Part shown: positions 35,074 to 43,179 of the stretch, one piece after another | Position numbering within the stretch: position 1 is the stretch's first letter | Layout: each line of letters begins with the position of its first letter | NCBI GenBank assembly: GCA_037379885.1 | Contig: JARRJC010000006.1 | Span: 1 to 64,000, forward strand | DNA from: Limibacillus sp. | GTDB lineage: Bacteria; Pseudomonadota; Alphaproteobacteria; Kiloniellales; CECT-8803 | Length of the DNA: 64,000 nucleotides | Direction of reading: 5' to 3' | Notes under the pieces: generated by a model | Told to the model about the DNA's origin: nothing | The model's input: the letters and a program-made list of their open reading frames with translations, nothing else | Database searches by the model: none | Position numbers and translations under genes: made by a program

Positions 35074-36570
35074 ATGGCCCAAGCCGCCAACCAGACTGAA
35101 GCATCCGAACCGCGGGCCGGGCTGGTCGGACGCACCCTGCGCAACCTCAGCTCGGCCTGGCGCGAGGCCGCGAACTCCGCGGCCCGCACCATCGGCCTGC
35201 CAGAGCCGCACCTGCCCCCGACCGACCGCCGCGCGCTCAAGCGTTTCATGCAGGAGTGTCTGGACGCGCGGGGCGGGGAGGTTTCGGCGCGGCTCCAGGC
35301 CGCCGAACTGGGACAGCTTTACCTGAAGGCGGACAGCGAGGGCCGCCGCCGCTTCCTGACGATCCTGGCCGAGGACTTCGCGGTCGATCAGGCGCTGGTG
35401 GAGGAGGCTGTCGAGGGATTCGCGCGGGCCTCGACCAAGGCGGAAAGGCTAGAGGCGGAGCAGAGCCTGCGCCGCGCGCTGGTGCCGCAGCGGCGCCGGC
35501 TGATCACCAAGTTCACCGCGCTGAAGGAAGGCGTCAAGTTCCTCGTCGACCTGCGCGCGGAGCTTCTTCCAATGACGAAAGAATCCTCTTCGCTCAAATC
35601 GTTAGACGAAGACCTTAAGGATTTACTTGAGCATTGGTTCGACTTCGGTTTCCTGGACCTGCGGCCCATCACCTGGGATTCGCCTGCCTCGCTTCTGGAA
35701 AAGCTGATCGACTACGAGGCCGTGCACGAGATCCGTTCCTGGCACGACCTGCGCAACCGTCTGGATTCGGACCGGCGCTGCTATGCGCTCTTCCACCCGC
35801 GCATGCCCGAGGAGCCGCTGGCCTTCGTCGAGGTGGCCCTGGTCAAGGGCCTGGCCGGCTCGGTGCAGGCGCTGCTGGATGAGGAGGCGCCGCTCTCTGA
35901 TCCGGCGAGCGCCGACACGGCCATCTTCTATTCCATCTCCAACACGCAAAAGGGCCTCACCGGCATCTCCTTTGGCGAATACCTCATCAAGGGCGCGGTC
36001 CAGCGCCTGAAGTCGGAACACCCCAATCTCAGGACCTTTGCGACCCTCTCGCCCGTGCCGGGCTTCATGTCCTGGCTGAAGGGCCTTGAAGACGCGGCCC
36101 TTCTGTCGGTCTTGACCGAGGAGGAGCAGGGCGGCCTGCGCGCCCTTGCGGGCAGCGACAAGGCGGCGGAGGCCTTCCGCAGCATCCTGGCGCGCCCCGG
36201 CTGGGAGGACGACGAGACCACGCGCCGCGCCATGAAGGAGGCGCTGCTGCGCCTGGTGTCGATCTATTTCGATCAGCGGCGGAGCGACCGGCAGCCCATC
36301 GACCCCGTCGGGCGCTTCCACCTGCGCAACGGCGCGCGGCTGGAGCGCATCAACTGGATGGGCGACCGTTCGGCCAAGGGGATGCAGCAGGCCGCGGGCC
36401 TGATGGTCAACTACCGCTACGATCCGGATTCCATCGAGGCCAACCACGAAGCCTACGTGAAGGATGGGGAGGTGGCCTTGAGCGGCGAGGTCGCCAAGCA
36501 GCTACGCGCGGCCCGCGCCTCGGACAGCGATGGATACTTCAGCCGCAAGCCGTCGAAAAAGACTGCCTGA
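35074..36570 (+). CDS. matA: Malonyl-CoA decarboxylase
   Basis: A 498-residue malonyl-CoA decarboxylase, releasing CO2 to give acetyl-CoA. The N-terminal half is the helical domain (LGQLYLKADSEGRRRFLTILAEDFAVDQALVEEA; RRRLITKFTALKEGVKFLVDLRAEL); the C-terminal half is the GNAT-like catalytic domain with WHDLRNRLDSDRRCYALFHPRMPEEPLAFVEVALVKGLA, YSISNTQKGLTGISFGEYLIK and FATLSPVPGF, where the catalytic Ser and His of the family lie (H1 of FHP and S of LSPVPGF). ATG 35074 is preferred because GAGAG lies 9 bases upstream; a GTG at 35041 (12 residues longer) has no spaced SD. A short AT-rich stretch (about 35565-35645) lies at the domain boundary. It completes the malonate module. Confidence 0.92.
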   Translation: MAQAANQTEASEPRAGLVGRTLRNLSSAWREAANSAARTIGLPEPHLPPTDRRALKRFMQECLDARGGEVSARLQAAELGQLYLKADSEGRRRFLTILAEDFAVDQALVEEAVEGFARASTKAERLEAEQSLRRALVPQRRRLITKFTALKEGVKFLVDLRAELLPMTKESSSLKSLDEDLKDLLEHWFDFGFLDLRPITWDSPASLLEKLIDYEAVHEIRSWHDLRNRLDSDRRCYALFHPRMPEEPLAFVEVALVKGLAGSVQALLDEEAPLSDPASADTAIFYSISNTQKGLTGISFGEYLIKGAVQRLKSEHPNLRTFATLSPVPGFMSWLKGLEDAALLSVLTEEEQGGLRALAGSDKAAEAFRSILARPGWEDDETTRRAMKEALLRLVSIYFDQRRSDRQPIDPVGRFHLRNGARLERINWMGDRSAKGMQQAAGLMVNYRYDPDSIEANHEAYVKDGEVALSGEVAKQLRAARASDSDGYFSRKPSKKTA

Positions 36571-36660
36571 CGGCGTTCGCACGGGGTTTCGCCGCCCGCG
36601 TCTAAGCCTTATCCTTGGAAGGATCGTCTCTTTCCTCTCCCAAGGCTTAGGAGCCAGGCT
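36571..36660 (+). promoter_or_regulatory. Structured 5' leader of the decarboxylase gene (speF-like element)
   Basis: TAAGCCTT (36603-36610) can pair perfectly with AAGGCTTA (36642-36649); the latter abuts the SD AGGAG (36649-36653). An inner repeat ATCCTT (36611-36616) / AAGGAT (36619-36624) could form a competing small hairpin. A conserved RNA leader (speF) precedes ornithine decarboxylase genes in alphaproteobacteria, and this region has the right place and host. The SD overlap suggests translational control. Confidence 0.55.
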
Positions 36661-37854
36661 TTGTCCAAGGCAGCCAAAGTATTTCCCGATGTCGCCTCCG
36701 TGGTGCGGGAGCTGCGCCCCAGCTATCCCGTCTACTGCGTCAGGCCCGAGGTTCTGACCCGCAACGCGAAGCGCTTCCTGACCGGCTTTCCGGGGAAGGT
36801 GCTCTACGCGGTCAAGAGCAACCCGCACCCGATGGTGCTGGATGCGCTCTACGCGGGCGGCATCCGTCATTTCGATACGGCGTCCCTCGCCGAGATCGCT
36901 CAGATCTGCGAGAGCTATGAGGAGGCCGGCGCCTACTTCATGCATCCGGTCAAGACCCGCGCGGCGCTGGAGATGGCCTACAAGGTCTATGGCATCCGCC
37001 ACTACGTGGTCGATCACCCCGCCGAGCTGGAAAAGGTCTACGAGGAGACCGGCGGCGACGACGTCGTGATCATGGTGCGCATCACCACGCCCAAGGCGGA
37101 GGGCACGCTGTTCCATCTGGCCGGAAAGTTCGGGGCCACGGTGGAGGAGGGTGCTGAGATGATGAAGCGCGCCAAGGCGCTCGGCATGGAGGCGGGCGTC
37201 GCCTTCCACGTCGGATCCCAGTGCATGGACCCCGGGGCTTACATCGCCGCCCTGGAAGCGGTCGGCAGGATGCTGGCGCTGTCGGGCGTGGAGCCGGTGG
37301 CCGTCGACGTGGGCGGCGGTTTCCCCGCGCGCTACGCCAACATGGAGCCGCCGCCGATCCACAAGTACTTCGAGGCGGTCCGCGAAGGGCTGAAGCGCAT
37401 CAAGCTGCCGCCGACCGTCGACATCTGGTGCGAGCCGGGGCGGGCCCTGGTCGCGACCGGCGTCTCCCTTCTGGTGCAGGTCCAGCTTCGCAAGGACGAC
37501 AAGCTCTACATCAACGACGGCATCTACGGCTCCTTGAACGAGCTGACCTCCAGCGAGATGCGACCGCCGACCCGTCTGGTGCGCCTGGAAGGCCCGCCGT
37601 CCTCCAACGAGTTCCAAAGCTACGCCATGATGGGTCCGACCTGCGACTCCGTGGACGTGGTCGAGGGCGCCTTTACCCTGCCGGTGGACGTTCAGGAAGG
37701 CGACTGGATCGAGATCGACCAGCTCGGCGCCTACTCGAACGCCATGGCCTCGCGCTTCAACGGCTTCTTCCCCGAGACCTTCGTGACCGTGAACGACGAT
37801 CCGGTGGCTGCGGGCCTGAAGGGGCCCTGCGCGCCTTCCGTCGTGGCGGCTTGA
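36661..37854 (+). CDS. Type III PLP-dependent decarboxylase (ornithine/lysine decarboxylase)
   Basis: A 397-residue alanine-racemase-fold decarboxylase. PLP Lys is K52 (LYAVKSNPHP); the His of HVGSQ (about 182-186) and the GGGFPA loop (about 219-224) bind cofactor, the segment CEPGRALVA holds the phosphate-binding Glu/Arg, and the catalytic Cys is in MMGPTCDSVDVV. These match bacterial ornithine/lysine decarboxylases that give putrescine or cadaverine. The start is TTG: AGGAG stands 7 bases upstream at ideal spacing and the family alignment begins at once. Its stop overlaps the next start (TGATG). The leader upstream may respond to polyamines. Ornithine versus lysine specificity cannot be settled here. 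Confidence 0.9.
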   Translation: MSKAAKVFPDVASVVRELRPSYPVYCVRPEVLTRNAKRFLTGFPGKVLYAVKSNPHPMVLDALYAGGIRHFDTASLAEIAQICESYEEAGAYFMHPVKTRAALEMAYKVYGIRHYVVDHPAELEKVYEETGGDDVVIMVRITTPKAEGTLFHLAGKFGATVEEGAEMMKRAKALGMEAGVAFHVGSQCMDPGAYIAALEAVGRMLALSGVEPVAVDVGGGFPARYANMEPPPIHKYFEAVREGLKRIKLPPTVDIWCEPGRALVATGVSLLVQVQLRKDDKLYINDGIYGSLNELTSSEMRPPTRLVRLEGPPSSNEFQSYAMMGPTCDSVDVVEGAFTLPVDVQEGDWIEIDQLGAYSNAMASRFNGFFPETFVTVNDDPVAAGLKGPCAPSVVAA

Positions 37855-38693
37855 TGCGGCGAGGAAGCTTCGAAAGCCCGGCGGGCCCGGCGCTCTCTTA
37901 TCTTGAATGGAACCGGGAGGGCGCGGGGCCGCCCATCGTCTGCGTCCACGGCCTGACCCGCAATGCTCTCGACTTCGAGAAGTTGGGCGGCGCGTTGGCC
38001 GAAAGCGGACGCCATGTCGTGTCTCTCGACGTGGTGGGGCGCGGTGAGAGCGGCCGTCTGGACGACCCCTCGGCTTACGGCTATCCGCAGTATCTGGACG
38101 ACTCGCTCGCCTTGGCGCGGCATCTGGATGCCGTTCAAGTCGATTGGGTGGGAACCTCCATGGGCGGCCTTATCGGCATGATGCTGGCGGCGCAGCAGCC
38201 GGAGCTGATCCGCCGCATGGTGGTGAACGACGTCGGGCCCTTCATCCCCAAGGCCGCCTTGGAGCGCATCGCCCAATACCTGTCCTACGACTGGCGTTTC
38301 GAGAGCCTGGCCCACGCCGATGCGCACCTTCAGAAGGTCTATCTGCCTTTCGGCATCACCGATGCGGAGCATTGGCGGCGCTTTATCGAAATCAGCGTCG
38401 CGCCGGACGGCGAGGGCGGGTACCTGCCGAACTACGATCCGGCCATCGCAGCCCCCTTCAAGGACGCGCACCTTGAAGACGTCTCGCTCTGGGACGTCTG
38501 GGACGCGGTCTCCGCCGAGGTCCTGCTGCTGCGCGGGGCGCAGTCCGACCTCCTGTTGTCCGAGACGGCCGAGGAGATGACCAAACGCGGGCCGGGTTGC
38601 GGGCTCCAGGAGTTCCAGGGCTGCGGCCATGCGCCCCCCTTGATGGAAGCTTCGCAGATTGCGCCGGTGGTGCGTTTCCTGAACGCCGCTTGA
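37854..38693 (+). CDS. Alpha/beta hydrolase
   Basis: A 279-residue alpha/beta hydrolase. CVHGLTRNALDF is the oxyanion loop, the nucleophile elbow is GTSMGG (S102), and the catalytic His is near H259 in GCGHAPPLM. DVVGRGES is typical of the meta-cleavage and esterase-like branch. The start codon shares one base with the decarboxylase stop, so the two are coupled translationally, which is odd because the substrates are not obviously related. Possible roles are hydrolysis of an ester or lactone linked to polyamine metabolism, but no specific substrate is supported. Confidence 0.82.
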   Translation: MRRGSFESPAGPALSYLEWNREGAGPPIVCVHGLTRNALDFEKLGGALAESGRHVVSLDVVGRGESGRLDDPSAYGYPQYLDDSLALARHLDAVQVDWVGTSMGGLIGMMLAAQQPELIRRMVVNDVGPFIPKAALERIAQYLSYDWRFESLAHADAHLQKVYLPFGITDAEHWRRFIEISVAPDGEGGYLPNYDPAIAAPFKDAHLEDVSLWDVWDAVSAEVLLLRGAQSDLLLSETAEEMTKRGPGCGLQEFQGCGHAPPLMEASQIAPVVRFLNAA

Positions 38694-38771
38694 CCCAGGT
38701 CAAAGACCTCCGCCATTCCGAAACGCCACTCTGCGCTCTCTTCATGCTGAACCGAGGGGAGGGCCGTCTGC

Positions 38772-39590
38772 GTGGCCGATCAGGAAAAGCCGATCACCAG
38801 CGTCAGTCCCGCGCCGCTCGATGCCTATCCGCCCGCCCAGGTGGCCGCGATGGTCGAGGCGGTGGGAGTGAAGAAGGCCAACGCGCCGCTCCTGCAGCTC
38901 ATCCTCCTGGGCCTGCTCGCCGGGGCCTTCATCGCCTTTGGCGCCATGTTCTACACCATGAGCGTGACCGGCTCCGAACTGGGGTTCGGGCCCACGCGGC
39001 TTCTGGGCGGCGTCGCCTTCTCGCTGGGGCTGATTCTGGTCGTGGTGGCGGGCGCGGAGCTCTTCACCGGAAACAACCTGATCGTCATGGCCTGGGCCGA
39101 CCGCAAGGTTTCCAGCGCCAAGCTGCTGCGCAACTGGCTGGCCGTCTACCTCGCCAATGCCGCCGGTGCGCTGGCTTGCGTCCTGATGGTCCAGCTGTCC
39201 GGCACGCTCTCGCTCGGCGGCGGCGCGGTTGGCGAGACCGCGGCGCGCATTGCCGAGGCCAAGCTGGCGCTGTCCTTCCCCGAGGCGTTCTTCCGGGGGC
39301 TCCTCTGCAACGCGCTGGTCTGCCTCGCGGTCTGGCTTTGCATGGCCGCGCGGGACGTGACGGGTAAGATCTTCGCGATCCTCTTTCCCATCAGCGCCTT
39401 CGTAGCCCTGGGTTTCGAGCACTCGGTGGCGAACTTCTACCTGATCCCCATGGGCATGCTGGCGGGCGGGAGCTTCGACCTAGCGGGTCTCTTCGGGAAC
39501 CTCCTGCCCGTTACCCTCGGCAACATCGTGGGCGGCTCGCTTTTCGTGGCTCTGGTCTACTGGCTTTGCTATCTGCGGCCTGCGCGATAG
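38772..39590 (+). CDS. Formate/nitrite transporter (FNT) family channel
   Basis: A 272-residue FNT protein with six predicted helices. Family motifs are LLGGVAFSLGLILVVVAGAELFTGNNLIVMAW and GFEHSVANFYLIPMGMLAGG, including the conserved central His (in FEHSVAN) that gates and protonates the anion. FNT channels form pentamers and pass formate, nitrite, lactate or hydrosulfide. No formate dehydrogenase or nitrite reductase gene is nearby. The start is GTG, set by the GGGAGGG stretch 11 bases upstream. An N-terminal cytoplasmic tail of about 30 residues precedes the first helix. Confidence 0.9.
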   Translation: MADQEKPITSVSPAPLDAYPPAQVAAMVEAVGVKKANAPLLQLILLGLLAGAFIAFGAMFYTMSVTGSELGFGPTRLLGGVAFSLGLILVVVAGAELFTGNNLIVMAWADRKVSSAKLLRNWLAVYLANAAGALACVLMVQLSGTLSLGGGAVGETAARIAEAKLALSFPEAFFRGLLCNALVCLAVWLCMAARDVTGKIFAILFPISAFVALGFEHSVANFYLIPMGMLAGGSFDLAGLFGNLLPVTLGNIVGGSLFVALVYWLCYLRPAR

Positions 39591-39602
39591 GGGGCTCTGG
39601 CC

Positions 39603-40667
39603 TTGTGCTGTCCCAGCGCCTATCTCTTCTGCATGACCGCGATCGACGCCAAGACATCGACAGCGCAGAGCTTCCGCGCCCGAAGCCCCTGGATCGGCGG
39701 CGACCTCCAGACCCTGCGGAACTTCCTGACCGGAAAGCCAGCCGATCTCTCCGCCTGGCCCGGTCGGCCCCTGACGCTGGGCATGAAGGACGGCAGCGGC
39801 GACGCCCTGGCGGCGAAGCTGCATGGCGAGCCGGGGCCGGACAGGCCGCTCCTCGTGCTGATCCACGGCCTGACGGGCTGCGAGGACTCTAAGCACGTGC
39901 GGACCGCCGCCGCCCATGCCCTGTCGCAGGGCTACGCGGTGCTGAGGCTCAACCTGCGGGGCGCGGCGCCGGGCCGCAAGCTAGCGCGGGCGCACTATCA
40001 CGCCGGGCGCAGCGGCGATCTCGCGGACGCGCTGAGGGCGCTCAGCGAGCAGGTTCCCTCGGCCTTCGAAGGCGGACTTTTCCTGACCGGCTATTCTCTC
40101 GGCGGTAACCTGCTCTTGAAGTTCCTGGCTGAGGAAGGCCAAGACCTGCCGGTCACGGCGGCGGCCAGCGTCTCCGCCCCGGTCGACCTGAAGGCGGCGC
40201 AAGAACGCATCATGGCGCCGCGCAACCGGCTCTATCACAACTACCTGCTAAGGCGCATGAAGGCGGAGGCCCTGGCCACGCCCGGAGGGTTGGAGGAGCC
40301 CTACGCCTCGCGGGTCCCCGGCCTCACCACGCTCTTCGACTACGACGACGCCATCGTCGGACCGCGTAACGGCTTCGCCGGGGCGGACGACTATTACCGC
40401 CGCTGTTCGGCGAAGGCGTTCCTGCCGGCGATCGATCAGCCGGTCCTGGTGGTTCACGCCGAGGACGACCCCTGGATTCCCGCAGACAGCTACCGCCTGC
40501 CGGTCTGGGAGGAAAAGCCCAATCTCAGGCTGCTCATGCCTTCGGGCGGTGGTCATGTGGGGTTCCACGCCGCCGACCATCCCGTGCCCTGGCACGAGCG
40601 GCGGATCCTGGAGTTCTTCGAGAGCGTTCAGCCGCGCAGCAGCCGGGCGGCCTCCACGGCGGCATAG
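39603..40667 (+). CDS. YheT-family alpha/beta hydrolase
   Basis: A 354-residue protein of the YheT/EMB8 alpha/beta-hydrolase family. LIHGLTGCEDSKHVRTAAAHALSQGYAVLRLNLRGAAPG is the family's oxyanion region; the nucleophile elbow is TGYSLGGNLLLKFLAEEG; QPVLVVHAEDDPWIP holds the acid, and GGGHVGFH the catalytic His. The start may be the TTG at 39603 or the ATG at 39633 (ten residues shorter); neither has a strong SD. The 3' end overlaps the convergent hemB gene by 40 bases. Physiological substrate unknown; homologues cleave short-chain esters. Confidence 0.82.
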   Translation: MCCPSAYLFCMTAIDAKTSTAQSFRARSPWIGGDLQTLRNFLTGKPADLSAWPGRPLTLGMKDGSGDALAAKLHGEPGPDRPLLVLIHGLTGCEDSKHVRTAAAHALSQGYAVLRLNLRGAAPGRKLARAHYHAGRSGDLADALRALSEQVPSAFEGGLFLTGYSLGGNLLLKFLAEEGQDLPVTAAASVSAPVDLKAAQERIMAPRNRLYHNYLLRRMKAEALATPGGLEEPYASRVPGLTTLFDYDDAIVGPRNGFAGADDYYRRCSAKAFLPAIDQPVLVVHAEDDPWIPADSYRLPVWEEKPNLRLLMPSGGGHVGFHAADHPVPWHERRILEFFESVQPRSSRAASTAA

Positions 40668-41638
40668 GTCAGCACGCCCGAGCAGCCCGCCCGCTTGAAG
40701 GCCAGCAGCGATTCGAGAACGGCGCGGTCGTTGTCCAGCCAGCCGTTCTGGGCGGCGGCTTTCAGCATCGCGTACTCGCCGCTCACCTGGTAGGCGAAGA
40801 CCGGCACCGCGAAGGTTTCCTTCACCCGCCGGATGATGTCGAGATAGGGCATGCCCGGCTTGACCATCACCATGTCCGCGCCCTCGCTGAGGTCGAGGGC
40901 TACTTCCCGCAAGGCTTCGTCGGAGTTGGCCGGGTCCATCTGGTAGGTCTTCTTGTCGCCGGTCAGAAAGCCGCCCGACCCGATGGCGTCGCGGAAGGGC
41001 CCGTAGAAGGCCGAGGCGTACTTGGCGGCGTAGCTCATGATCTTCACGTCCTGATGCCCGGCCTCGTCCAGCGCCTGCCGGATGACGCCGATGCGCCCGT
41101 CCATCATGTCCGAAGGAGCGATCACGTCGCAGCCGGCGCTGGCCTGCACCACCGCCTGACGGCAGAGCACGGCGTTGGTCTCGTCATTGAGAATCCGCTC
41201 GCCCTCCACCAGCCCGTCGTGGCCCAGCGAGTTGTAAGGGTCCAAGGCCACATCGCAGATCAGGCCGAGGTCGGGAAGCTCCTCCTTCAGGCGGCGCACC
41301 GCACGGCAGATCAGGTTGTCCGGATTGGTCGCCTCGTCCGCCGTCGGGGTCTTCTTGTCCGCCTCGACATAGGGGAAGAGCGCCAGCGCCGGGATGCCCA
41401 GGTCGCGGGCTTCGCGGGCGGCTTCGACCAGCCCCTCCACCGAATGCCGGACGACGCCCGGCATGGACTCGACGGGCGTTGCTTGCCCATCGCCTTCGCG
41501 CAGGAAGACGGTCCAGATAAGCTGATCGCTGGTGAGCGTGTTTTCCGCCACCATGCGGCGGATCCAGGGCGCGCTGCGTGTGCGCCGCATGCGGGTGGCC
41601 GGAAAGCTCGCGCCAGGAAATACCGTTCCGTTGCTCAT
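40628..41638 (-). CDS. hemB: 5-aminolevulinate dehydratase (porphobilinogen synthase)
   Basis: A 336-residue HemB condensing two 5-aminolevulinates to porphobilinogen. The two active-site lysines are K206 (SYAAKYASAFYGPF) and K260 (MVKPGMPYLD). The loop after ICDVALDPYNSLGHDG has Asp/Ala where zinc enzymes carry Cys residues, so the enzyme is of the Mg2+/K+-type seen in alphaproteobacteria and plants. It shares haem synthesis with genes outside the window. The gene converges with the YheT-type hydrolase and overlaps its last 40 bases. Start ATG 41638. Confidence 0.95.
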   Translation of the reverse strand: MSNGTVFPGASFPATRMRRTRSAPWIRRMVAENTLTSDQLIWTVFLREGDGQATPVESMPGVVRHSVEGLVEAAREARDLGIPALALFPYVEADKKTPTADEATNPDNLICRAVRRLKEELPDLGLICDVALDPYNSLGHDGLVEGERILNDETNAVLCRQAVVQASAGCDVIAPSDMMDGRIGVIRQALDEAGHQDVKIMSYAAKYASAFYGPFRDAIGSGGFLTGDKKTYQMDPANSDEALREVALDLSEGADMVMVKPGMPYLDIIRRVKETFAVPVFAYQVSGEYAMLKAAAQNGWLDNDRAVLESLLAFKRAGCSGVLTYAAVEAARLLRG

Positions 41639-41733
41639 GCGCCTCGTTCAAGTCCCTGCTGATCGTCGGTTGAGCCGAAGTCTAGGCGCTCGCGCGGACC
41701 TCAACAAGAAGGAAGCGGGTGAGGGCGGGGCAC

Positions 41734-41769
41734 AAAAAAAGGGAGCCGCGGCGCTGAACCGCGGCTCCC
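41734..41769 (-). terminator. Intrinsic terminator after metY
   Basis: GGGAGCCGCGG (41741-41751) pairs perfectly with CCGCGGCTCCC (41759-41769), loop CGCTGAA. On the minus strand it is followed by seven T (A-run 41734-41740). It ends the metY transcript before hemB. Confidence 0.9.
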
Positions 41770-41793
41770 TCGTGGCTGGGGTCTGGGAGTGCC

Positions 41794-43110
41794 TCAGGCC
41801 GCCTGGGTGGCGCGGCCGGCGGCATCCAGGGCCTGCTTCAGATCGGCCAGGATGTCGTCGATGTGCTCGATGCCGACCGACAGGCGGACGTAGCCGGGCG
41901 TCACGCCGCTCTGCGCCTGTTCTTCCGGCGTCAGCTGGGAGTGCGTCGTGGTCGCCGGGTGGATGGCGAGCGAACGCGCGTCGCCGATGTTGGCCACGTG
42001 ATAGAAGAGTTCCAGCGCGTTGATGAAGCGCTGCCCGGCCTCCGCGCCGCCCTTCAGCTCGAAGCCGACCAGGCCCCCGAAGCCGCCCTTCAGATAGGTT
42101 TCGGCCCGGCGCTTCTGCTCGGCGTCTTCATGGGCGCCGGCGAAGATCACGCGGGACACCTCCTCGTGCCCCGCCAGGAACTCCGCCACCGCCGCGGCGT
42201 TGCGGCAGTGCTCCCGGATGCGCAGCGGCAGGGTCTCAAGCCCTTGCAGGAACTGGAAGGCGTTGAAGGGGCTCATGGCCGCGCCCAGGTCGCGCTGCAG
42301 GGTCACGCGCGCCTTGATGATGTAGGCGATCGGCCCCAGCGGCTTCACCGCCTCGGTCCAGACCGCGCCGTGGTAGCTGGGGTCCGGCTGGTTCAGGAGC
42401 GGGAAGCGCTCGGCGTTCGCCTCCCAGTCGAAGGCGCCGCTGTCGACGATCACGCCGCCGATCGAGGTGCCGTGGCCCCCAATGTACTTCGTGGTCGAGT
42501 AGACGACGATCGACGCGCCGTGCTCGATCGGCTTGCAGAGAATGGGGCAGGCCGTGTTGTCCATGATCAAGGGCACGCCAAGCTCCTTGCCGATGGCCGC
42601 CACTTCCGCGATGGGGAAGACGTTCAGCTTCGGGTTCGGCAGGGTCTCGGCGTAGTAGGCGCGGGTCTTCTCGTCCGTCGCCTTGCGGAAGCCCTCCGGA
42701 TCCGCCGGATCCACGAAACGCACCTCGATGCCCTGCTGCGACAGGGTGTTGGCGAAGAGGTTCCAGGTGCCGCCGTAAAGATCGGTGGAGGAGACGATGT
42801 TGTCCCCCGCCTTGGCGATGTTCTGGACCGCGATGGCGGTGGCCGCCTGTCCGGAGGAGACGCCGAGAGCCGCAACGCCACCCTCCAGCGCGGCAAGGCG
42901 CTTTTCGAGCACGTCTACCGTCGGGTTCATGATGCGCGTGTAGATGTTGCCCAGCTCCTTCAGCGCGAAGAGGTTCGCGGCATGCTCCGCATGATCGAAC
43001 TGATAGGACGTGGTCTGGTAGATCGGCACGGCGACCGATCCGGTCGCCGGGTCCGCGCGGTAGCCTTCGTGGAGTACGAGGGTTTCCGGGTTTTTCGTCG
43101 TGTCTGTCAT
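41794..43110 (-). CDS. metY: O-acetylhomoserine aminocarboxypropyltransferase (sulfhydrylase)
   Basis: A 438-residue Cys/Met-metabolism PLP enzyme. The PLP Lys is in VVYSTTKYIGGHGTSIGG; other landmarks are YQTTSYQFDHAEHAANLFAL, NIYTRIMNPTVDVLEKRLAALEGG and FEDPADP-type chemistry around SSTDLYGGTWNLF. The Phe/His-rich start and the GHGTSIGG segment distinguish MetY from the cystathionine enzymes at 22945. It makes homocysteine from O-acetylhomoserine and sulfide. The start is ATG 43110, with AGGAGG nine bases upstream; the longer frame adds seven residues without support. An alpha/beta-hydrolase gene precedes it on the same strand, and a terminator follows. Confidence 0.93.
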   Translation of the reverse strand: MTDTTKNPETLVLHEGYRADPATGSVAVPIYQTTSYQFDHAEHAANLFALKELGNIYTRIMNPTVDVLEKRLAALEGGVAALGVSSGQAATAIAVQNIAKAGDNIVSSTDLYGGTWNLFANTLSQQGIEVRFVDPADPEGFRKATDEKTRAYYAETLPNPKLNVFPIAEVAAIGKELGVPLIMDNTACPILCKPIEHGASIVVYSTTKYIGGHGTSIGGVIVDSGAFDWEANAERFPLLNQPDPSYHGAVWTEAVKPLGPIAYIIKARVTLQRDLGAAMSPFNAFQFLQGLETLPLRIREHCRNAAAVAEFLAGHEEVSRVIFAGAHEDAEQKRRAETYLKGGFGGLVGFELKGGAEAGQRFINALELFYHVANIGDARSLAIHPATTTHSQLTPEEQAQSGVTPGYVRLSVGIEHIDDILADLKQALDAAGRATQAA

Positions 43111-43179
43111 CTCTTTGGTCCTCCTATTCAACAGTCTGTCTTCAGTTGGTTCAGGGTTCCGCCGGCAGAGGTTGCGGCC

